19,499 nucleotides of DNA from an uncultured Bacteroides sp. (GTDB lineage Bacteria; Bacteroidota; Bacteroidia; Bacteroidales; Bacteroidaceae): NCBI GenBank assembly GCA_900766195.1, contig CAAFUN010000079.1, positions 1 to 19,499 of the forward strand, in the 5' to 3' direction. The position numbers and the translations under genes were made by a program. The notes beneath the pieces were generated by a model that worked only from the letters and a program-made list of their open reading frames with translations, was not told the DNA's origin and did no database searches. Of the stretch, positions 1 through 7,278 are shown one piece after another. Position 1 is the stretch's first letter; each line of letters starts with the position of its first letter.

Positions 1-380
1 AGATAGATACCAAAGGAATCCTATTCCCTGAAACCACCATCGCAGATGTGTTGATAATGGTGGGTTCTCTTCCTGAAGAGACTGCCGCTCTGAGAAAAGA
101 GTCAGCGCATGTTGAACTACTTAAAACCACCGTCAAATTAAATGTTGTATCAAGTGGCAGAAAGAGCAGGGAAGAGGAGAAAATCGAGCGAGAGAAAAAT
201 ATCGTCAATATGTATACATCCGGATTTACTATGGACGAAATATGGAAAGCGAGTGGTTTCAACAGTCGCAGTTCAGTATTTCGTATTCTGAATAAGTTCG
301 GTGTCAATTTGAACCGTGGCAAATTCAAAGGCCCTCTCGGTAAGCGAAAAGACAAAGATGAAGCGACAGAGATTGAATAG
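1..380 (+). CDS. helix-turn-helix protein, 5'-truncated by window edge
   Basis: The frame is open from the first bases of the window (residues reading IDTKGILFPETT) through to a TAG at 378-380, so the gene begins outside the window; the GTG at 48 is probably internal. The last 70 residues hold a charged segment (SREEEKIEREKN) followed by a helix-turn-helix-like stretch (IVNMYTSGFTMDEIWKASGF...SSVFRILNKFGV), similar in plan to the DNA-binding tail of serine recombinases and other small mobile-element regulators. It ends in a basic tail (GKRKDKDEATEIE). I do not recognise the family. A DNA-binding role is inferred from the HTH-like pattern only; no catalytic recombinase residues lie in the visible part. 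Confidence 0.6.
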   Translation, partial: IDTKGILFPETTIADVLIMVGSLPEETAALRKESAHVELLKTTVKLNVVSSGRKSREEEKIEREKNIVNMYTSGFTMDEIWKASGFNSRSSVFRILNKFGVNLNRGKFKGPLGKRKDKDEATEIE

Positions 381-400
381 TACATTTCTTCGTTTATGGT

Positions 401-435
401 CTTGATTAACAGCACTTTCATTCGTTAATCTCAAG
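401..435. terminator. hairpin after the HTH gene, possible terminator
   Basis: CTTGATTAAC at 401-410 pairs with GTTAATCTCAAG at 424-435, a 10-bp stem with a two-base bulge and a 13-base loop. It lies 20 bases after the HTH stop codon and is followed by ATTTATTTG. The tract is short for a strong intrinsic terminator and the hairpin abuts the next promoter, so it could also be an operator. Confidence 0.4.
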
Positions 436-444
436 ATTTATTTG

Positions 445-452
445 TACCTTTG
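445..452 (+). promoter_or_regulatory. Bacteroidetes -7 box (TACCTTTG)
   Basis: TACCTTTG fits the Bacteroidetes -7 consensus TAnnTTTG and sits 40 bases upstream of a small membrane ORF and the cupin-DUF1294 pair. A clear -33 TTTG at the right distance is not seen, so this is a moderate call. Confidence 0.45.
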
Positions 453-492
453 TATGTGATTATCAGACGTTTAACCTTTAAATAAATTGAGT

Positions 493-597
493 ATGGAAGA
501 ATTAATAATAGGCGTTATTGTGGTCTTAGGAATAAGAATAGTATTGAAGGGACTTTTCGGTTTCTTCGGAGCTAATGATTATAGAAGAGACAGGTAG
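493..597 (+). CDS. 34-residue hydrophobic membrane peptide
   Basis: ATG at 493 to TAG at 597 encodes MEELIIGVIVVLGIRIVLKG followed by LFGFFGANDYRRDR. The first 25 residues form one likely membrane helix; the tail is charged, suggesting a single-span peptide with a cytoplasmic C-terminus. It lies 41 bases downstream of a TACCTTTG promoter and 29 bases before the cupin gene, on the same strand, so it may be the first gene of the small operon. No family is recognised; peptides of this type are often left out of annotations. Translation is not proven, and the Shine-Dalgarno signal is weak, as is usual in Bacteroidetes. Confidence 0.45.
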   Translation: MEELIIGVIVVLGIRIVLKGLFGFFGANDYRRDR

Positions 598-626
598 CAA
601 TTCATAAAACAAGTTGATATACAATC

Positions 627-953
627 ATGGAAAAAGATTTTATTACACCTCCAAACCATGTGAATTTCTTGGCAAAACAACTTTTTGGTTCATGTGGAGA
701 AATAGAGAATGTTGCTGTTGCGCACCTACAATCCAATGGAGGTGGTCCCACTACACAACATTCGCATCCCCACAGTCATTTGTTTATTGTAACTAAAGGA
801 GAAGCTAAAGTTCTTTTAGGTAATGACGTACATATCATACACGAGAATGAATCGTTTTTGATAGAAGGTGGGCGTATGCACTCTGTTTGGAATAATGCAG
901 ACTCTGAAACAGTAATGGTCGGCATAACAATAAAAGAACAAATTGGTAAATGA
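627..953 (+). CDS. cupin domain protein
   Basis: A 108-residue single-domain cupin. The first metal-binding motif is seen around residues 44-60 as QHSHPHSHLFIVTKGEAKV, matching the cupin pattern G(X)5HXH(X)3-4E(X)6G except that the usual Glu is replaced by a hydrophobic residue. The second motif is EGGRMHSVWN (about residues 80-90), with the conserved His. Substrate cannot be told from sequence; small stand-alone cupins bind a divalent metal and sugars, carboxylates or effectors. Its TGA overlaps the start of the DUF1294 gene (ATGA), so the two are translationally coupled. Start chosen at the first ATG of the frame, MEKDFITPP. Confidence 0.85.
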   Translation: MEKDFITPPNHVNFLAKQLFGSCGEIENVAVAHLQSNGGGPTTQHSHPHSHLFIVTKGEAKVLLGNDVHIIHENESFLIEGGRMHSVWNNADSETVMVGITIKEQIGK

Positions 954-1234
954 TGACAATTTCTCAACTCTCCCTATACTTTCTTCTTGCCATCAATGTA
1001 ATCACATTGATACTCTTTGGCGTTGACAAACTCAAGGCCAAGAAACATTGGTGGAGAATACCGGAAGCTACTTTGCTTATCATGGCAGGAATTGGTGGAA
1101 GTATCGGAGCTTTAAGTGGTATGTATCTTTTTCACCATAAGACAATGCATAAGAAATTTTACATCGGTGTTCCCACAATATTACTGCTGCAAATAAGTAT
1201 CACAATATATATACTAACCCATTGGCGAAATTAA
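950..1234 (+). CDS. DUF1294 small membrane protein
   Basis: A 94-residue protein with three hydrophobic segments (about residues 7-23, 40-62 and 73-90) and the DUF1294 signature: a F-G-V-D-K-L-K-A segment at 22-30, then WWRIPEATLL and GGSIGALSGMYLFHHKTMHKKFYIGVP. Biochemical function of this family is unknown. The start overlaps the cupin stop (ATGA); an alternative ATG follows at 953. The final codons, for T-H-W-R-N and the stop, lie inside the left copy of a 44-bp direct repeat that bounds the accessory segment, so the present C-terminus may be affected by that insertion. Confidence 0.85.
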   Translation: MMTISQLSLYFLLAINVITLILFGVDKLKAKKHWWRIPEATLLIMAGIGGSIGALSGMYLFHHKTMHKKFYIGVPTILLLQISITIYILTHWRN

Positions 1235-1260
1235 ACATGCACTTATTTAATTCCGTCAAC
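1217..1260. repeat. left 44-bp direct repeat with internal hairpin
   Basis: This sequence recurs at 11710-11753 in the same orientation with 41 of 44 bases identical (mismatches at repeat positions 12, 20 and 28). Each copy contains an inverted repeat: TTG-n-CGRAATTAAA, a 10-base loop, then TTTAATTCCG-n-CAA. The left copy overlaps the stop codon of the DUF1294 gene. The right copy ends 5 bases from the stop of the metallo-hydrolase gene on the other strand. Confidence 0.9.
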
Positions 1261-1309
1261 GAGAAGATTTTAATATTTTTGAGTCTTTAATAAATTAATA
1301 ACGATTAAA

Positions 1310-1594
1310 ATGAGTATCCCATTAGAAAAAATAGATCTTCCAATTGAATTAATTACTCCTGACTTGGCAAAACAATATCTAAAAAAGAATAGTAGTTGCA
1401 ATAAAGTATTAGATGAATGCAAAGTAAATTTCATAATCGAAAGAATAATCAGCGGTAAATGGGATTCAAATGGAGATGCGATTTATTTTGATCATGGAGA
1501 TGTTTTGGTAAATGGACAACATCGCATGCATGCAATTATACGAAGCGGAATCCCATTATACATACGTGTTTTTAGAATGCCTACAGAAGAATAG
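1310..1594 (+). CDS. ParB/NGQHR-like small protein
   Basis: A 94-residue protein. The central motif FDHGDVLVNGQHRMHAIIRSG (residues 60-80) matches the nucleotide-pocket motif of ParB/Srx-fold proteins (DGQHR, NGQHRL-A), preceded by KWDSNGDAIYF. No helix-turn-helix follows, so this is a stand-alone fold seen in phages and mobile elements rather than a canonical partition ParB. Substrate or function is unknown. It is the first gene inside the left 44-bp repeat and stands alone on +. A possible -7 box, TATTTTTG at 1274-1281, lies 28 bases upstream of the ATG. Confidence 0.7.
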   Translation: MSIPLEKIDLPIELITPDLAKQYLKKNSSCNKVLDECKVNFIIERIISGKWDSNGDAIYFDHGDVLVNGQHRMHAIIRSGIPLYIRVFRMPTEE

Positions 1595-2059
1595 CATTTT
1601 TTATTGGTAAGCTATGATAAGCAGTGGTAATTTGGATTTTCTAAATCCCCCTTCTTGGTAGAAAGAGAGAAAATTACCCAATAAAAACTATTATCAGTAT
1701 ATCAAATAATAAACTCGCTCCAGATTAGATGATAAGGGAGTAATAACGGATGATATTATTTATCTAAAAACACATGAATTAGGTAAAGCAGAGGCTATTA
1801 AATAGTTTTGAACAACGTTCAGCATATATAATGAAATAAAGGTTTCCTAATGAGCAACTTTTGTGATAGTACTATTACAGTCAAGCATCAATCCATCAGC
1901 AATTCTAAACAGCATAGAGGGAAACCTCATACTACAATAAATCGAATTGAAAAAAATCACACCTAAAAATGGCTGCGTCTTATGAATTCTCACAAGCCGA
2001 TTTAAAATATGTTGAATCACTTGTTATCATAAGTTTATATATCTTATGTGTATTATACA
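1595..2059. other. gene-poor AT-rich stretch with decayed coding traces
   Basis: No confident gene. A start-less frame at 1713-1805 (+) reads TRSRLDDKGVITDDIIYLKT followed by HELGKAEAIK and TAG, which looks like the broken end of a gene. The + frame that opens at 1969 is continuous only because it runs over the RecD2 gene on the other strand. Confidence 0.4.
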
Positions 2060-4285
2060 TTAGATTCTTTCATAGTCTGTTTCCCCATCAGCAACCATTC
2101 CCAAACCTCCTTCATGAAGAGGTAAAGAATATGCTATTGGTGCAACATTACCAGATGATGGATTCAATGAAGGATTGATACGTTCCTTAAGTTTGGTGTT
2201 TCTTTTCAGAACGGTCATGTTCTTTATGGCATAGGCTAATGCCTTTGATGTACCTATAAGCACACATATTTTTTTGGCACGGGTGATACCGGTATAGATT
2301 AGGTTTCGCTGAAGCATCACGAAATGTGTCATAAGCACAGGCATTACCACAATGGGATACTCAGAACCTTGAGATTTGTGAATGGTATTAGTATATGCCA
2401 GTGATAACTCATCCAGTTCTGATACTTCATACTCTACAGGATTCTCATCGAACATGACTGTGAGTGTCCTGTCTTCCATGTTTACATCTACTACGTAGCC
2501 AAGGTCTCCATTAAAAACATTCTTGTCGTAGTTATTGCGTATCTGCATCACCCTGTCGCCTTTGCGGAAGGTAAATCCGCCACGGCTAAGTCCGGCTTTG
2601 TTAGGATTGAGTGCTTCCTGCAACATAAGGTTCAAGTTGGAAGCCCCGACTATACCACGCTGCATAGGGGTCAGCACCTGAATATTAGAATTTGGCATAT
2701 TGTAGGCTTTGGGAAGACGGTCACGAACCAACTTCACGATAGTCTCTGCCACAACATTCGGATCTTCCTCTTTCATGAAGAAGAAATCTGTATTCTGTCC
2801 ATTGCTCAAATCGGGGAAATGACCTTCATTAATGGCGTGCGCACTCATGACTATACGGCTGCTTTGTGCCTGTCGGAATATACGTGTCAATCGTATAACC
2901 GGTATCTTCTTGGAATCAATAATATCACGAAGCACATTTCCTGCACCCACAGATGGCAGCTGGTCAATGTCACCAACCATGATAAGACGCATATTCACCG
3001 GAATGGCCTTCATCAGATTGTTCATCAGAAGAATGTCAATCATGGAGCATTCATCAAGGATTAACGCATCACCCTCCAATGGGTTTTCGTCATTACGCTT
3101 ATAACCGTCCATCGGATTATACTCAAGCAATCTATGAATGGTCTTTGCTTCCATGCCTGTCGCTTCACTCATACGTTTGGCAGCACGACCGGTTGGAGCA
3201 GCAAGTATAATTGACATTCCGGCTGTCTTTAATGCCGCTATGATACCTTGAGTGGTAGTTGTCTTGCCGGTACCCGGGCCACCTGTGAGAACCATAACCT
3301 TGGACTCGACGGCTTGACGAATCGCATCAACCTGCACTTCATCATATTCTATTCCTGTTGATTTAGAAATTGCATCAATATTGAAGACAGGCTTCTTCTT
3401 GTCTTCCGCCTCAGTAAGTTCAACCAGCCTTTTGGCTGTTCCACTTTCGGCGTAGAAGAATGGAGGCATGTAGATACTTTCATCTTCCTTGATAAGGTCT
3501 TTGGTCTGAATCATATCATCTATAGCCTGCCTGATAGGTTCCTCCTCGGCTTCAAGCAGAGACTTTGCCGTTGTAAGGAGTTGTTCCTCCTCAGCATACA
3601 CATGGCCTTCATTTGACAACTGTCCAAGGGTAAAAAGGATTCCACTACGACAGCGTCGCAAATCGTTTTTCTCATAGCCCATCTTTGAAGCTATCCCGTC
3701 CGCCGTCTTGAACCCGATGCCCCAAATATCATCAGCTAAACGATATGGATTCTCCTTGACATTATCGATACTCTCCTTACCATACTGCCGATAAATTTTG
3801 GCTGCATAAGCCGTACTCACACCATAGCCTTGAAGGAAGATCATCACGTTCTTGATATCTTTCTGCTTCTCCCAACTCTCGGCTATCTTCTCAACCCTTT
3901 TCTTTCCTATGCGGGCGACTTCATATAAACGGTTTATATCACTTTCGATGACATCTATGGTTTCTGTACCAAATTTCTCAACGATAAGATGGGCGAACTT
4001 AGGTCCTATCCCTTTAACCAAGCCGCTTCCCAGATATTTCTCAATGCCATAGATAGTGGCAGGCATCACTTCCTCCCATGATTCGGCAACGAACTGGCTG
4101 CCATATTTCTTGTCCACTTTCCAATCTCCATCGCATAGTAATACGCTTCCTACAGGAACATCCAGAAGATTTCCTACAAGAGTAACGAGGTCATTGTAAC
4201 CTTTTACCTTGACCTTCATTATCGAATATCCATTATCTGGATTCTGATATGTGATACGCTCTACTACGCAACGGATTTTTATCAT
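2060..4285 (-). CDS. recD2: RecD2-type SF1B DNA helicase
   Basis: 741 residues, full length for RecD2/YrrC-like helicases that act without RecBC. The N-terminal OB-like region (1-75) is followed by helix-hairpin-helix segments (about 85-200: GLVKGIGPKFAHLIVEKFG, RIGKKRVEKIAES, DDIWGIGFKTADGIA). The motor then shows Walker A GGPGTGKT (335-342), motif Ia APTGRAAKRM (363-372), Walker B DECS (411-414), motif III GDIDQLPSVGAGN (438-450), TIHKSQGSEYP (634-644) and YTGITRAKK (664-672). Family members are 5'-3' helicases used in replication repair. Within this segment it sits 82 bases downstream of the ParA/RHH genes on the same strand, suggesting an element-maintenance or processing role. It begins MIKIRCVVERI; the C-terminal 50 residues, rich in Pro and Gly, are poorly conserved. 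Confidence 0.93.
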   Translation of the reverse strand: MIKIRCVVERITYQNPDNGYSIMKVKVKGYNDLVTLVGNLLDVPVGSVLLCDGDWKVDKKYGSQFVAESWEEVMPATIYGIEKYLGSGLVKGIGPKFAHLIVEKFGTETIDVIESDINRLYEVARIGKKRVEKIAESWEKQKDIKNVMIFLQGYGVSTAYAAKIYRQYGKESIDNVKENPYRLADDIWGIGFKTADGIASKMGYEKNDLRRCRSGILFTLGQLSNEGHVYAEEEQLLTTAKSLLEAEEEPIRQAIDDMIQTKDLIKEDESIYMPPFFYAESGTAKRLVELTEAEDKKKPVFNIDAISKSTGIEYDEVQVDAIRQAVESKVMVLTGGPGTGKTTTTQGIIAALKTAGMSIILAAPTGRAAKRMSEATGMEAKTIHRLLEYNPMDGYKRNDENPLEGDALILDECSMIDILLMNNLMKAIPVNMRLIMVGDIDQLPSVGAGNVLRDIIDSKKIPVIRLTRIFRQAQSSRIVMSAHAINEGHFPDLSNGQNTDFFFMKEEDPNVVAETIVKLVRDRLPKAYNMPNSNIQVLTPMQRGIVGASNLNLMLQEALNPNKAGLSRGGFTFRKGDRVMQIRNNYDKNVFNGDLGYVVDVNMEDRTLTVMFDENPVEYEVSELDELSLAYTNTIHKSQGSEYPIVVMPVLMTHFVMLQRNLIYTGITRAKKICVLIGTSKALAYAIKNMTVLKRNTKLKERINPSLNPSSGNVAPIAYSLPLHEGGLGMVADGETDYERI

Positions 4286-4367
4286 TGTGAGGATAATTTA
4301 TAAGTATGGCAGCAATGACCGACATTCTAATAACACCGGCTACATTCGCATGAAAGTTTTGCCTTAT

Positions 4368-4619
4368 TTATTTTTCGTACTTATCCAAGTACTCCTTCAT
4401 GGCTTCGTTTACCATATCCTTAAGAGACATATCCCTGTCTATAGCCATGTACTTCATACGTGTATGAATACTTTTGCGAATAACGAAATTGCAATGAACC
4501 TCACGTTCTTTATCTTCTGAGGCAGATTTCTTGTCTTCTTTTGGAGAAGATGATGTAGATGAGATGAGTCCGTTCAACCCGCTCTTCATGCCATTTTTAA
4601 GTAAATCGCTTTTTGCCAT
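4368..4619 (-). CDS. ribbon-helix-helix partner of ParA
   Basis: 83 residues. The N-terminal 40 are a flexible Ser/Lys-rich arm (SSTSSSPKEDKKSASEDK). The C-terminal half reads as a ribbon-helix-helix: strand REVHCNFVIRKSIHTRMKYM, then helix-turn-helix MSLKDMVNEAMKEYLDKYEK. It begins 7 bases after the ParA stop codon. This arrangement matches plasmid partition pairs in which a small RHH protein (ParG- or Omega-like) binds the centromere and stimulates ParA, and Bacteroides mobile elements commonly carry such pairs. The partition role is inferred from order and fold; no direct test is possible here. Confidence 0.75.
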   Translation of the reverse strand: MAKSDLLKNGMKSGLNGLISSTSSSPKEDKKSASEDKEREVHCNFVIRKSIHTRMKYMAIDRDMSLKDMVNEAMKEYLDKYEK

Positions 4620-4626
4620 ACCTTTA

Positions 4627-5382
4627 TTATTTTATAGCCAATACTTCTTCCGCTAATGACATGTAGTCTTTAGCTCCATTAGCTTTGTTATTGTATTCAA
4701 ATATACTTTGACCGTTGATGGGTGCTTCCGCCAAAGCGACATTATCACGAATGACGGTTTGGAAGATCTTGTCACAGAAAGAATCCTTGATAAGGTCAGA
4801 TACACTTCTGTTCAAAGTCTTACGTTGGTCATACTGAGTGATGACGATACCTGCAATATCCAAATTTGGATTCAAGCGTTCCTGAACAATACCAATCACA
4901 TTGGTAATCTTAGCCATTCCTCGCATCGCTAAAAACTCCGCTAGAACAGGGATAATCAACTTATTAGATGCAGTAAGGGCGTTCAGTGTAAGAAGCCCCA
5001 GTGAGGGAGGACAGTCAATAATGATATAATCAAACTTGCTCGTCTCGGTATTCTTATGAATGAGCTGTTTTAGAATCATTTCACGTCCAGGTTCATTGAT
5101 AAGTTCTGACTCTGCCGCTGACAGGTCAAGACAAGACGGGACAAGAGTCAAACCGGTGTTTGTTTCTACAAGAGGTAACGGATATTCACCTTTCATAGCT
5201 CCATAGATTGTCTTTTCCTCTTCGATTGATAATCCCAAGGACTCGGTAAGGTTGGCTTGACCGTCAAGGTCGATGACCAATACACGTTGACCTTTTATTT
5301 GTAGAGCTGCCGCAAGGTTTACAGCCGTTGTCGTCTTTCCTACGCCACCCTTGTGATTTAAGATTGATATTGTTATTGCCAT
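4627..5382 (-). CDS. parA: ParA-family partition ATPase
   Basis: 251 residues of the MinD/ParA type, without an N-terminal HTH (type Ib-like). Deviant Walker A: HKGGVGKTTTAVNLAAAL (10-27), with the signature Lys at 11. Walker A' VLVIDLDGQANLTESLG follows at about 34-50, and Walker B DYIIIDCPPSLGLLTLNAL at about 115-133. These proteins bind DNA nonspecifically as ATP dimers and move partition complexes along the nucleoid. The RHH gene follows at 7 bases, making a compact parA-RHH cassette. The 184-base region upstream holds a promoter and several palindromes that could be the operator or centromere. Confidence 0.92.
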   Translation of the reverse strand: MAITISILNHKGGVGKTTTAVNLAAALQIKGQRVLVIDLDGQANLTESLGLSIEEEKTIYGAMKGEYPLPLVETNTGLTLVPSCLDLSAAESELINEPGREMILKQLIHKNTETSKFDYIIIDCPPSLGLLTLNALTASNKLIIPVLAEFLAMRGMAKITNVIGIVQERLNPNLDIAGIVITQYDQRKTLNRSVSDLIKDSFCDKIFQTVIRDNVALAEAPINGQSIFEYNNKANGAKDYMSLAEEVLAIK

Positions 5383-5410
5383 TATAGTATTATTGTTTTT
5401 CGTCTCGCTG

Positions 5411-5418
5411 CAAAAGTA
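5411..5418 (-). promoter_or_regulatory. parA promoter -7 box (TACTTTTG on minus)
   Basis: On the minus strand TACTTTTG matches TAnnTTTG, 29 bases before the parA ATG. A -33 TTTG is not obvious, so an activator or a weak promoter is possible. Confidence 0.5.
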
Positions 5419-5438
5419 CTTAAAACCTTTCCATTTTG

Positions 5439-5500
5439 ACTATTAATAGTTGATAATCATTTATGCTTTCACTTTATTTAGCAAATACATATATGCATAT
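5439..5500. promoter_or_regulatory. palindrome cluster upstream of parA, possible operator/centromere
   Basis: Perfect palindromes ACTATTAATAGT (5439-5450) and ATATGCATAT (5491-5500) sit just upstream of the parA -7 box within the 184-base gap between parA and the SLOG gene. Partition loci usually place their centromere or autoregulatory operator here. The sequence is AT-rich and short palindromes arise by chance, so this remains a candidate. Confidence 0.35.
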
Positions 5501-5566
5501 TCACTACTGATCATATAAATGTAATATAGCGAATAAGTATAGTAGTATCTATTGAGATACAACACT

Positions 5567-6061
5567 TTAAGTATCTATAATATTAACTATCGGGATATTT
5601 AAAGACATTGCCTTCATGTATGTGTAGAATGTTCCGCCTTTATGTTCTCCGTTATAATAGGCAATTACACCACATGAGTTATTAACCATATAATCGTTTC
5701 TACGAAGTAAACACCCCTTGTAATATTGTTCACTGAGTATAATAATCCGGTCTGCATGTGATAGTAGATAATTATACTTTGCTTTCTGCTTGTCACTCCA
5801 CTTTTCAGATTGATTACGAAATGGAACGACAGCAGTCAGATGAATGTATGGCAAGCGTGATTTTAAGGAAAGAACCATGTCAGCCACCATCATATCAAAA
5901 CCTAACGCCATTCCACAGATACAATTGTGAATGCCTCTTTTGTAATGCTCGATGATTGCAGCTTGCAATGACTGTTTCAATTCATTCTGTTTATCCATAG
6001 AGATAAAGCGATGTCCTGTAAAGGCTACTGAATGAGCCTTGTCGAATAATATTTTTTCCAT
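5567..6061 (-). CDS. SLOG / DUF1273 family protein
   Basis: 164 residues from the ATG at 6061; a TTG two codons upstream is also possible. Rossmann-like SLOG fold with the hallmarks of the DUF1273 (YpsA) branch: N-terminal VAFTGHRF, then CGMALGFDMMVADMVLSLK, PFRNQSEKWSDK, HADRIIILSEQYYKGCLLRRNDYMVNNSCGVIAYYNGEHKGGTFYTYMKA. The GHR, G-GFD, N-YMV-S and KGGT positions line the predicted nucleotide pocket. SLOG domains bind nucleotides or nucleotide-derived ligands and occur in conflict systems as well as in DprA and LOG enzymes. It follows the phosphoribosyltransferase stop codon by 6 bases, so the two are an operon and probably act on linked substrates. Confidence 0.85.
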   Translation of the reverse strand: MEKILFDKAHSVAFTGHRFISMDKQNELKQSLQAAIIEHYKRGIHNCICGMALGFDMMVADMVLSLKSRLPYIHLTAVVPFRNQSEKWSDKQKAKYNYLLSHADRIIILSEQYYKGCLLRRNDYMVNNSCGVIAYYNGEHKGGTFYTYMKAMSLNIPIVNIIDT

Positions 6062-6067
6062 TTCCAA

Positions 6068-6631
6068 TTATAGTTTATATGTAGTTTTAGCCAATGCGAA
6101 GAAGCCTAAGAACTGCGCACCATATTGTTCAAGCTTATTTGATAGAGCGGCACCACTTGCTCCGGACGTAAGGAGGTCATCAAATAGACAAAACCTTGCC
6201 TTATTGAAAAAGTCCTTGTCTATCTCCAGACTTTCCACGTTATCAGCCGCATTCTTTCTTTGCTTACGATGCTTGTGTATTTCCGGACGTTCACTTACCA
6301 CTCTTACATGGTCATAGGCATTTATAGCCCCACTGAGTTCACATACTCTCTTACTGAAATTCTTATACCTGATTTCGTTCTTCTCTTTTGACGATGCAGG
6401 AACACAAACGAACACAATACCGGAAATATCATCCCCATACTTGTTTATTAGTTCGTCAGCCGTTTTCTGTGCGACATATTCGGTATTCTCACCACTTTTG
6501 AAACTCCATACGAGCTTTCTTACATTCTCTCCATCCAACCCTACATTTTTAATTCTGCATGGATAGTAAGATGCGAAACAAGTAACGACCTTGCCCCAAA
6601 ACCTTCTTCTGACTTCATCAACCTTTGCCAT
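6068..6631 (-). CDS. ComF-like phosphoribosyltransferase
   Basis: 187 residues. The PRPP-binding loop is seen as ARFCLFDDLLTSGASGAALSNKLEQYGA (about 148-175), the DD-TSGAS pattern of type I PRTases. An upstream block IVFVCVPASSKEKNEIRYKNFSKRVCELSG (about 78-107) resembles the ComF VPxSxxR-xRGFN region. It lacks the ComF zinc finger. It could transfer phosphoribose to or from a nucleobase or a related compound. The gene leads a minus-strand run PRTase-SLOG-(184 bases)-ParA-RHH-RecD2, and its upstream region is part of an imperfect inverted repeat. The actual substrate is unknown. Confidence 0.82.
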   Translation of the reverse strand: MAKVDEVRRRFWGKVVTCFASYYPCRIKNVGLDGENVRKLVWSFKSGENTEYVAQKTADELINKYGDDISGIVFVCVPASSKEKNEIRYKNFSKRVCELSGAINAYDHVRVVSERPEIHKHRKQRKNAADNVESLEIDKDFFNKARFCLFDDLLTSGASGAALSNKLEQYGAQFLGFFALAKTTYKL

Positions 6632-6689
6632 AACTTTGAAATATTTAGTTTCAATTCCCTATGTTTAATCAGCTTCTGCTGCAAGGGAA

Positions 6690-6835
6690 ATTTTTCGGCC
6701 ACGCAAAGGAAGTGCAGCCCATAAAGCAAATATGGAGATGTAAATACGCTCCCATTTCTGGGAGGAAGATTTGCAAACAATGAGGTCTCAAGATTTGCTG
6801 TTGGACGGCTGCACTTTATACCTTTGCAGAAAAAT
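6690..6835. repeat. long nested inverted repeat between divergent transcripts
   Basis: Paired blocks from outside in: ATTTTTC (6690-6696) with GAAAAAT (6829-6835); GCAAAGG-AAGTGCAGCC (6703-6719) with GGCTGCACTT-tata-CCTTTGC (6807-6827), 17 pairs with one 4-base bulge; GCAAAT (6728-6733) with ATTTGC inside the loop; and an apical CTCCC-atttct-GGGAG. Weaker similarity continues outward on both sides to roughly 6655 and 6880. The right arm contains an intact promoter; the left arm lacks the TATA bases and so has lost the -7 box. Confidence 0.8.
6794..6826 (+). promoter_or_regulatory. Bacteroidetes promoter on + strand
   Basis: TTTG at 6794-6797, a 21-base spacer, then TACCTTTG at 6819-6826. This close match to the -33/-7 consensus fires rightward into a region with no annotated gene, where a 25-codon ORF and a long hairpin follow. 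Confidence 0.6.
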
Positions 6836-6850
6836 GTTCTTGGCGGCAGG

Positions 6851-6928
6851 ATGAATTACAACGTAATTAGTATAAGTGGCAGACTAATCAGGTATAAAGA
6901 CAATTATAAAAGTATTGGGCGGGTGTAG
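6851..6928 (+). CDS. possible 25-residue leader or small peptide
   Basis: ATG at 6851 preceded by GGCGGCAGG, a plausible ribosome-binding site, to TAG at 6928; the peptide begins MNYNVISISGRLIRYK. It starts about 18 bases downstream of the expected transcription start of the + promoter and stops 17 bases before a 117-base hairpin. No homologue is recognised, and an ORF this short can occur by chance. Confidence 0.3.
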   Translation: MNYNVISISGRLIRYKDNYKSIGRV

Positions 6929-6945
6929 CGTTTAGCGGAATAGAT

Positions 6946-7062
6946 AGTTCAAACAAAAAGCAATGTGGCAGTAATGCATACACATTGGAAACAAGCGAAG
7001 AGCGATACTATCGCCGTGAGCTTTCCAACGTGCATAAATGCAGGCCTTATTGCGTTTGAACT
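6946..7062 (+). ncRNA. candidate structured RNA (117-base nested hairpin)
   Basis: Nested pairings, outside in: AGTTCAAAC (6946-6954) with GTTTGAACT (7054-7062); GCAAT (6960-6964) with ATTGC (7049-7053); GGC with GCC; TGCAT (6975-6979) with ATGCA (7038-7042); TTGGAAA (6985-6991) with TTTCCAA (7022-7028); apical GCGAT-act-ATCGC (7002-7014). That is about 34 pairs in correct order. A + promoter lies 120 bases upstream, and TTTT follows the last stem. It could be an RNA, a recombination or replication site, or a MITE-like remnant; strand is inferred from the promoter. Confidence 0.5.
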
Positions 7063-7278
7063 TTTGGCAACATTCTTCGAAAGAATTGAGATGTATATCG
7101 CCTAACTATTTCGCCATTAAGCTACAGGTGTGGGACGTGTCTATAAATAAAGGAGTTTATACAATTATAAGAGGAAATGGTTAAGACTTCCATACATAGA
7201 AGTCAATCTAAGATGAAGCATTTGGCTATATATAAGCAAGGGGCTTGATGTTATACCTACTTATTTAAAACAGAAATT

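Noticed and set aside
1969..2178. 69-residue + strand frame
   Set aside because: It overlaps the 3' end of the RecD2 gene on the other strand and has no family resemblance.
6541..6780. 79-residue minus-strand frame starting upstream of the PRTase
   Set aside because: It overlaps the PRTase in another frame and runs through the inverted-repeat promoter region; it reads as noncoding.
6946..7062. Integron attC site or group II intron domain
   Set aside because: Outer arms do not fit the attC R box consensus, and no GTGYG start, domain V triad or reverse transcriptase is nearby.
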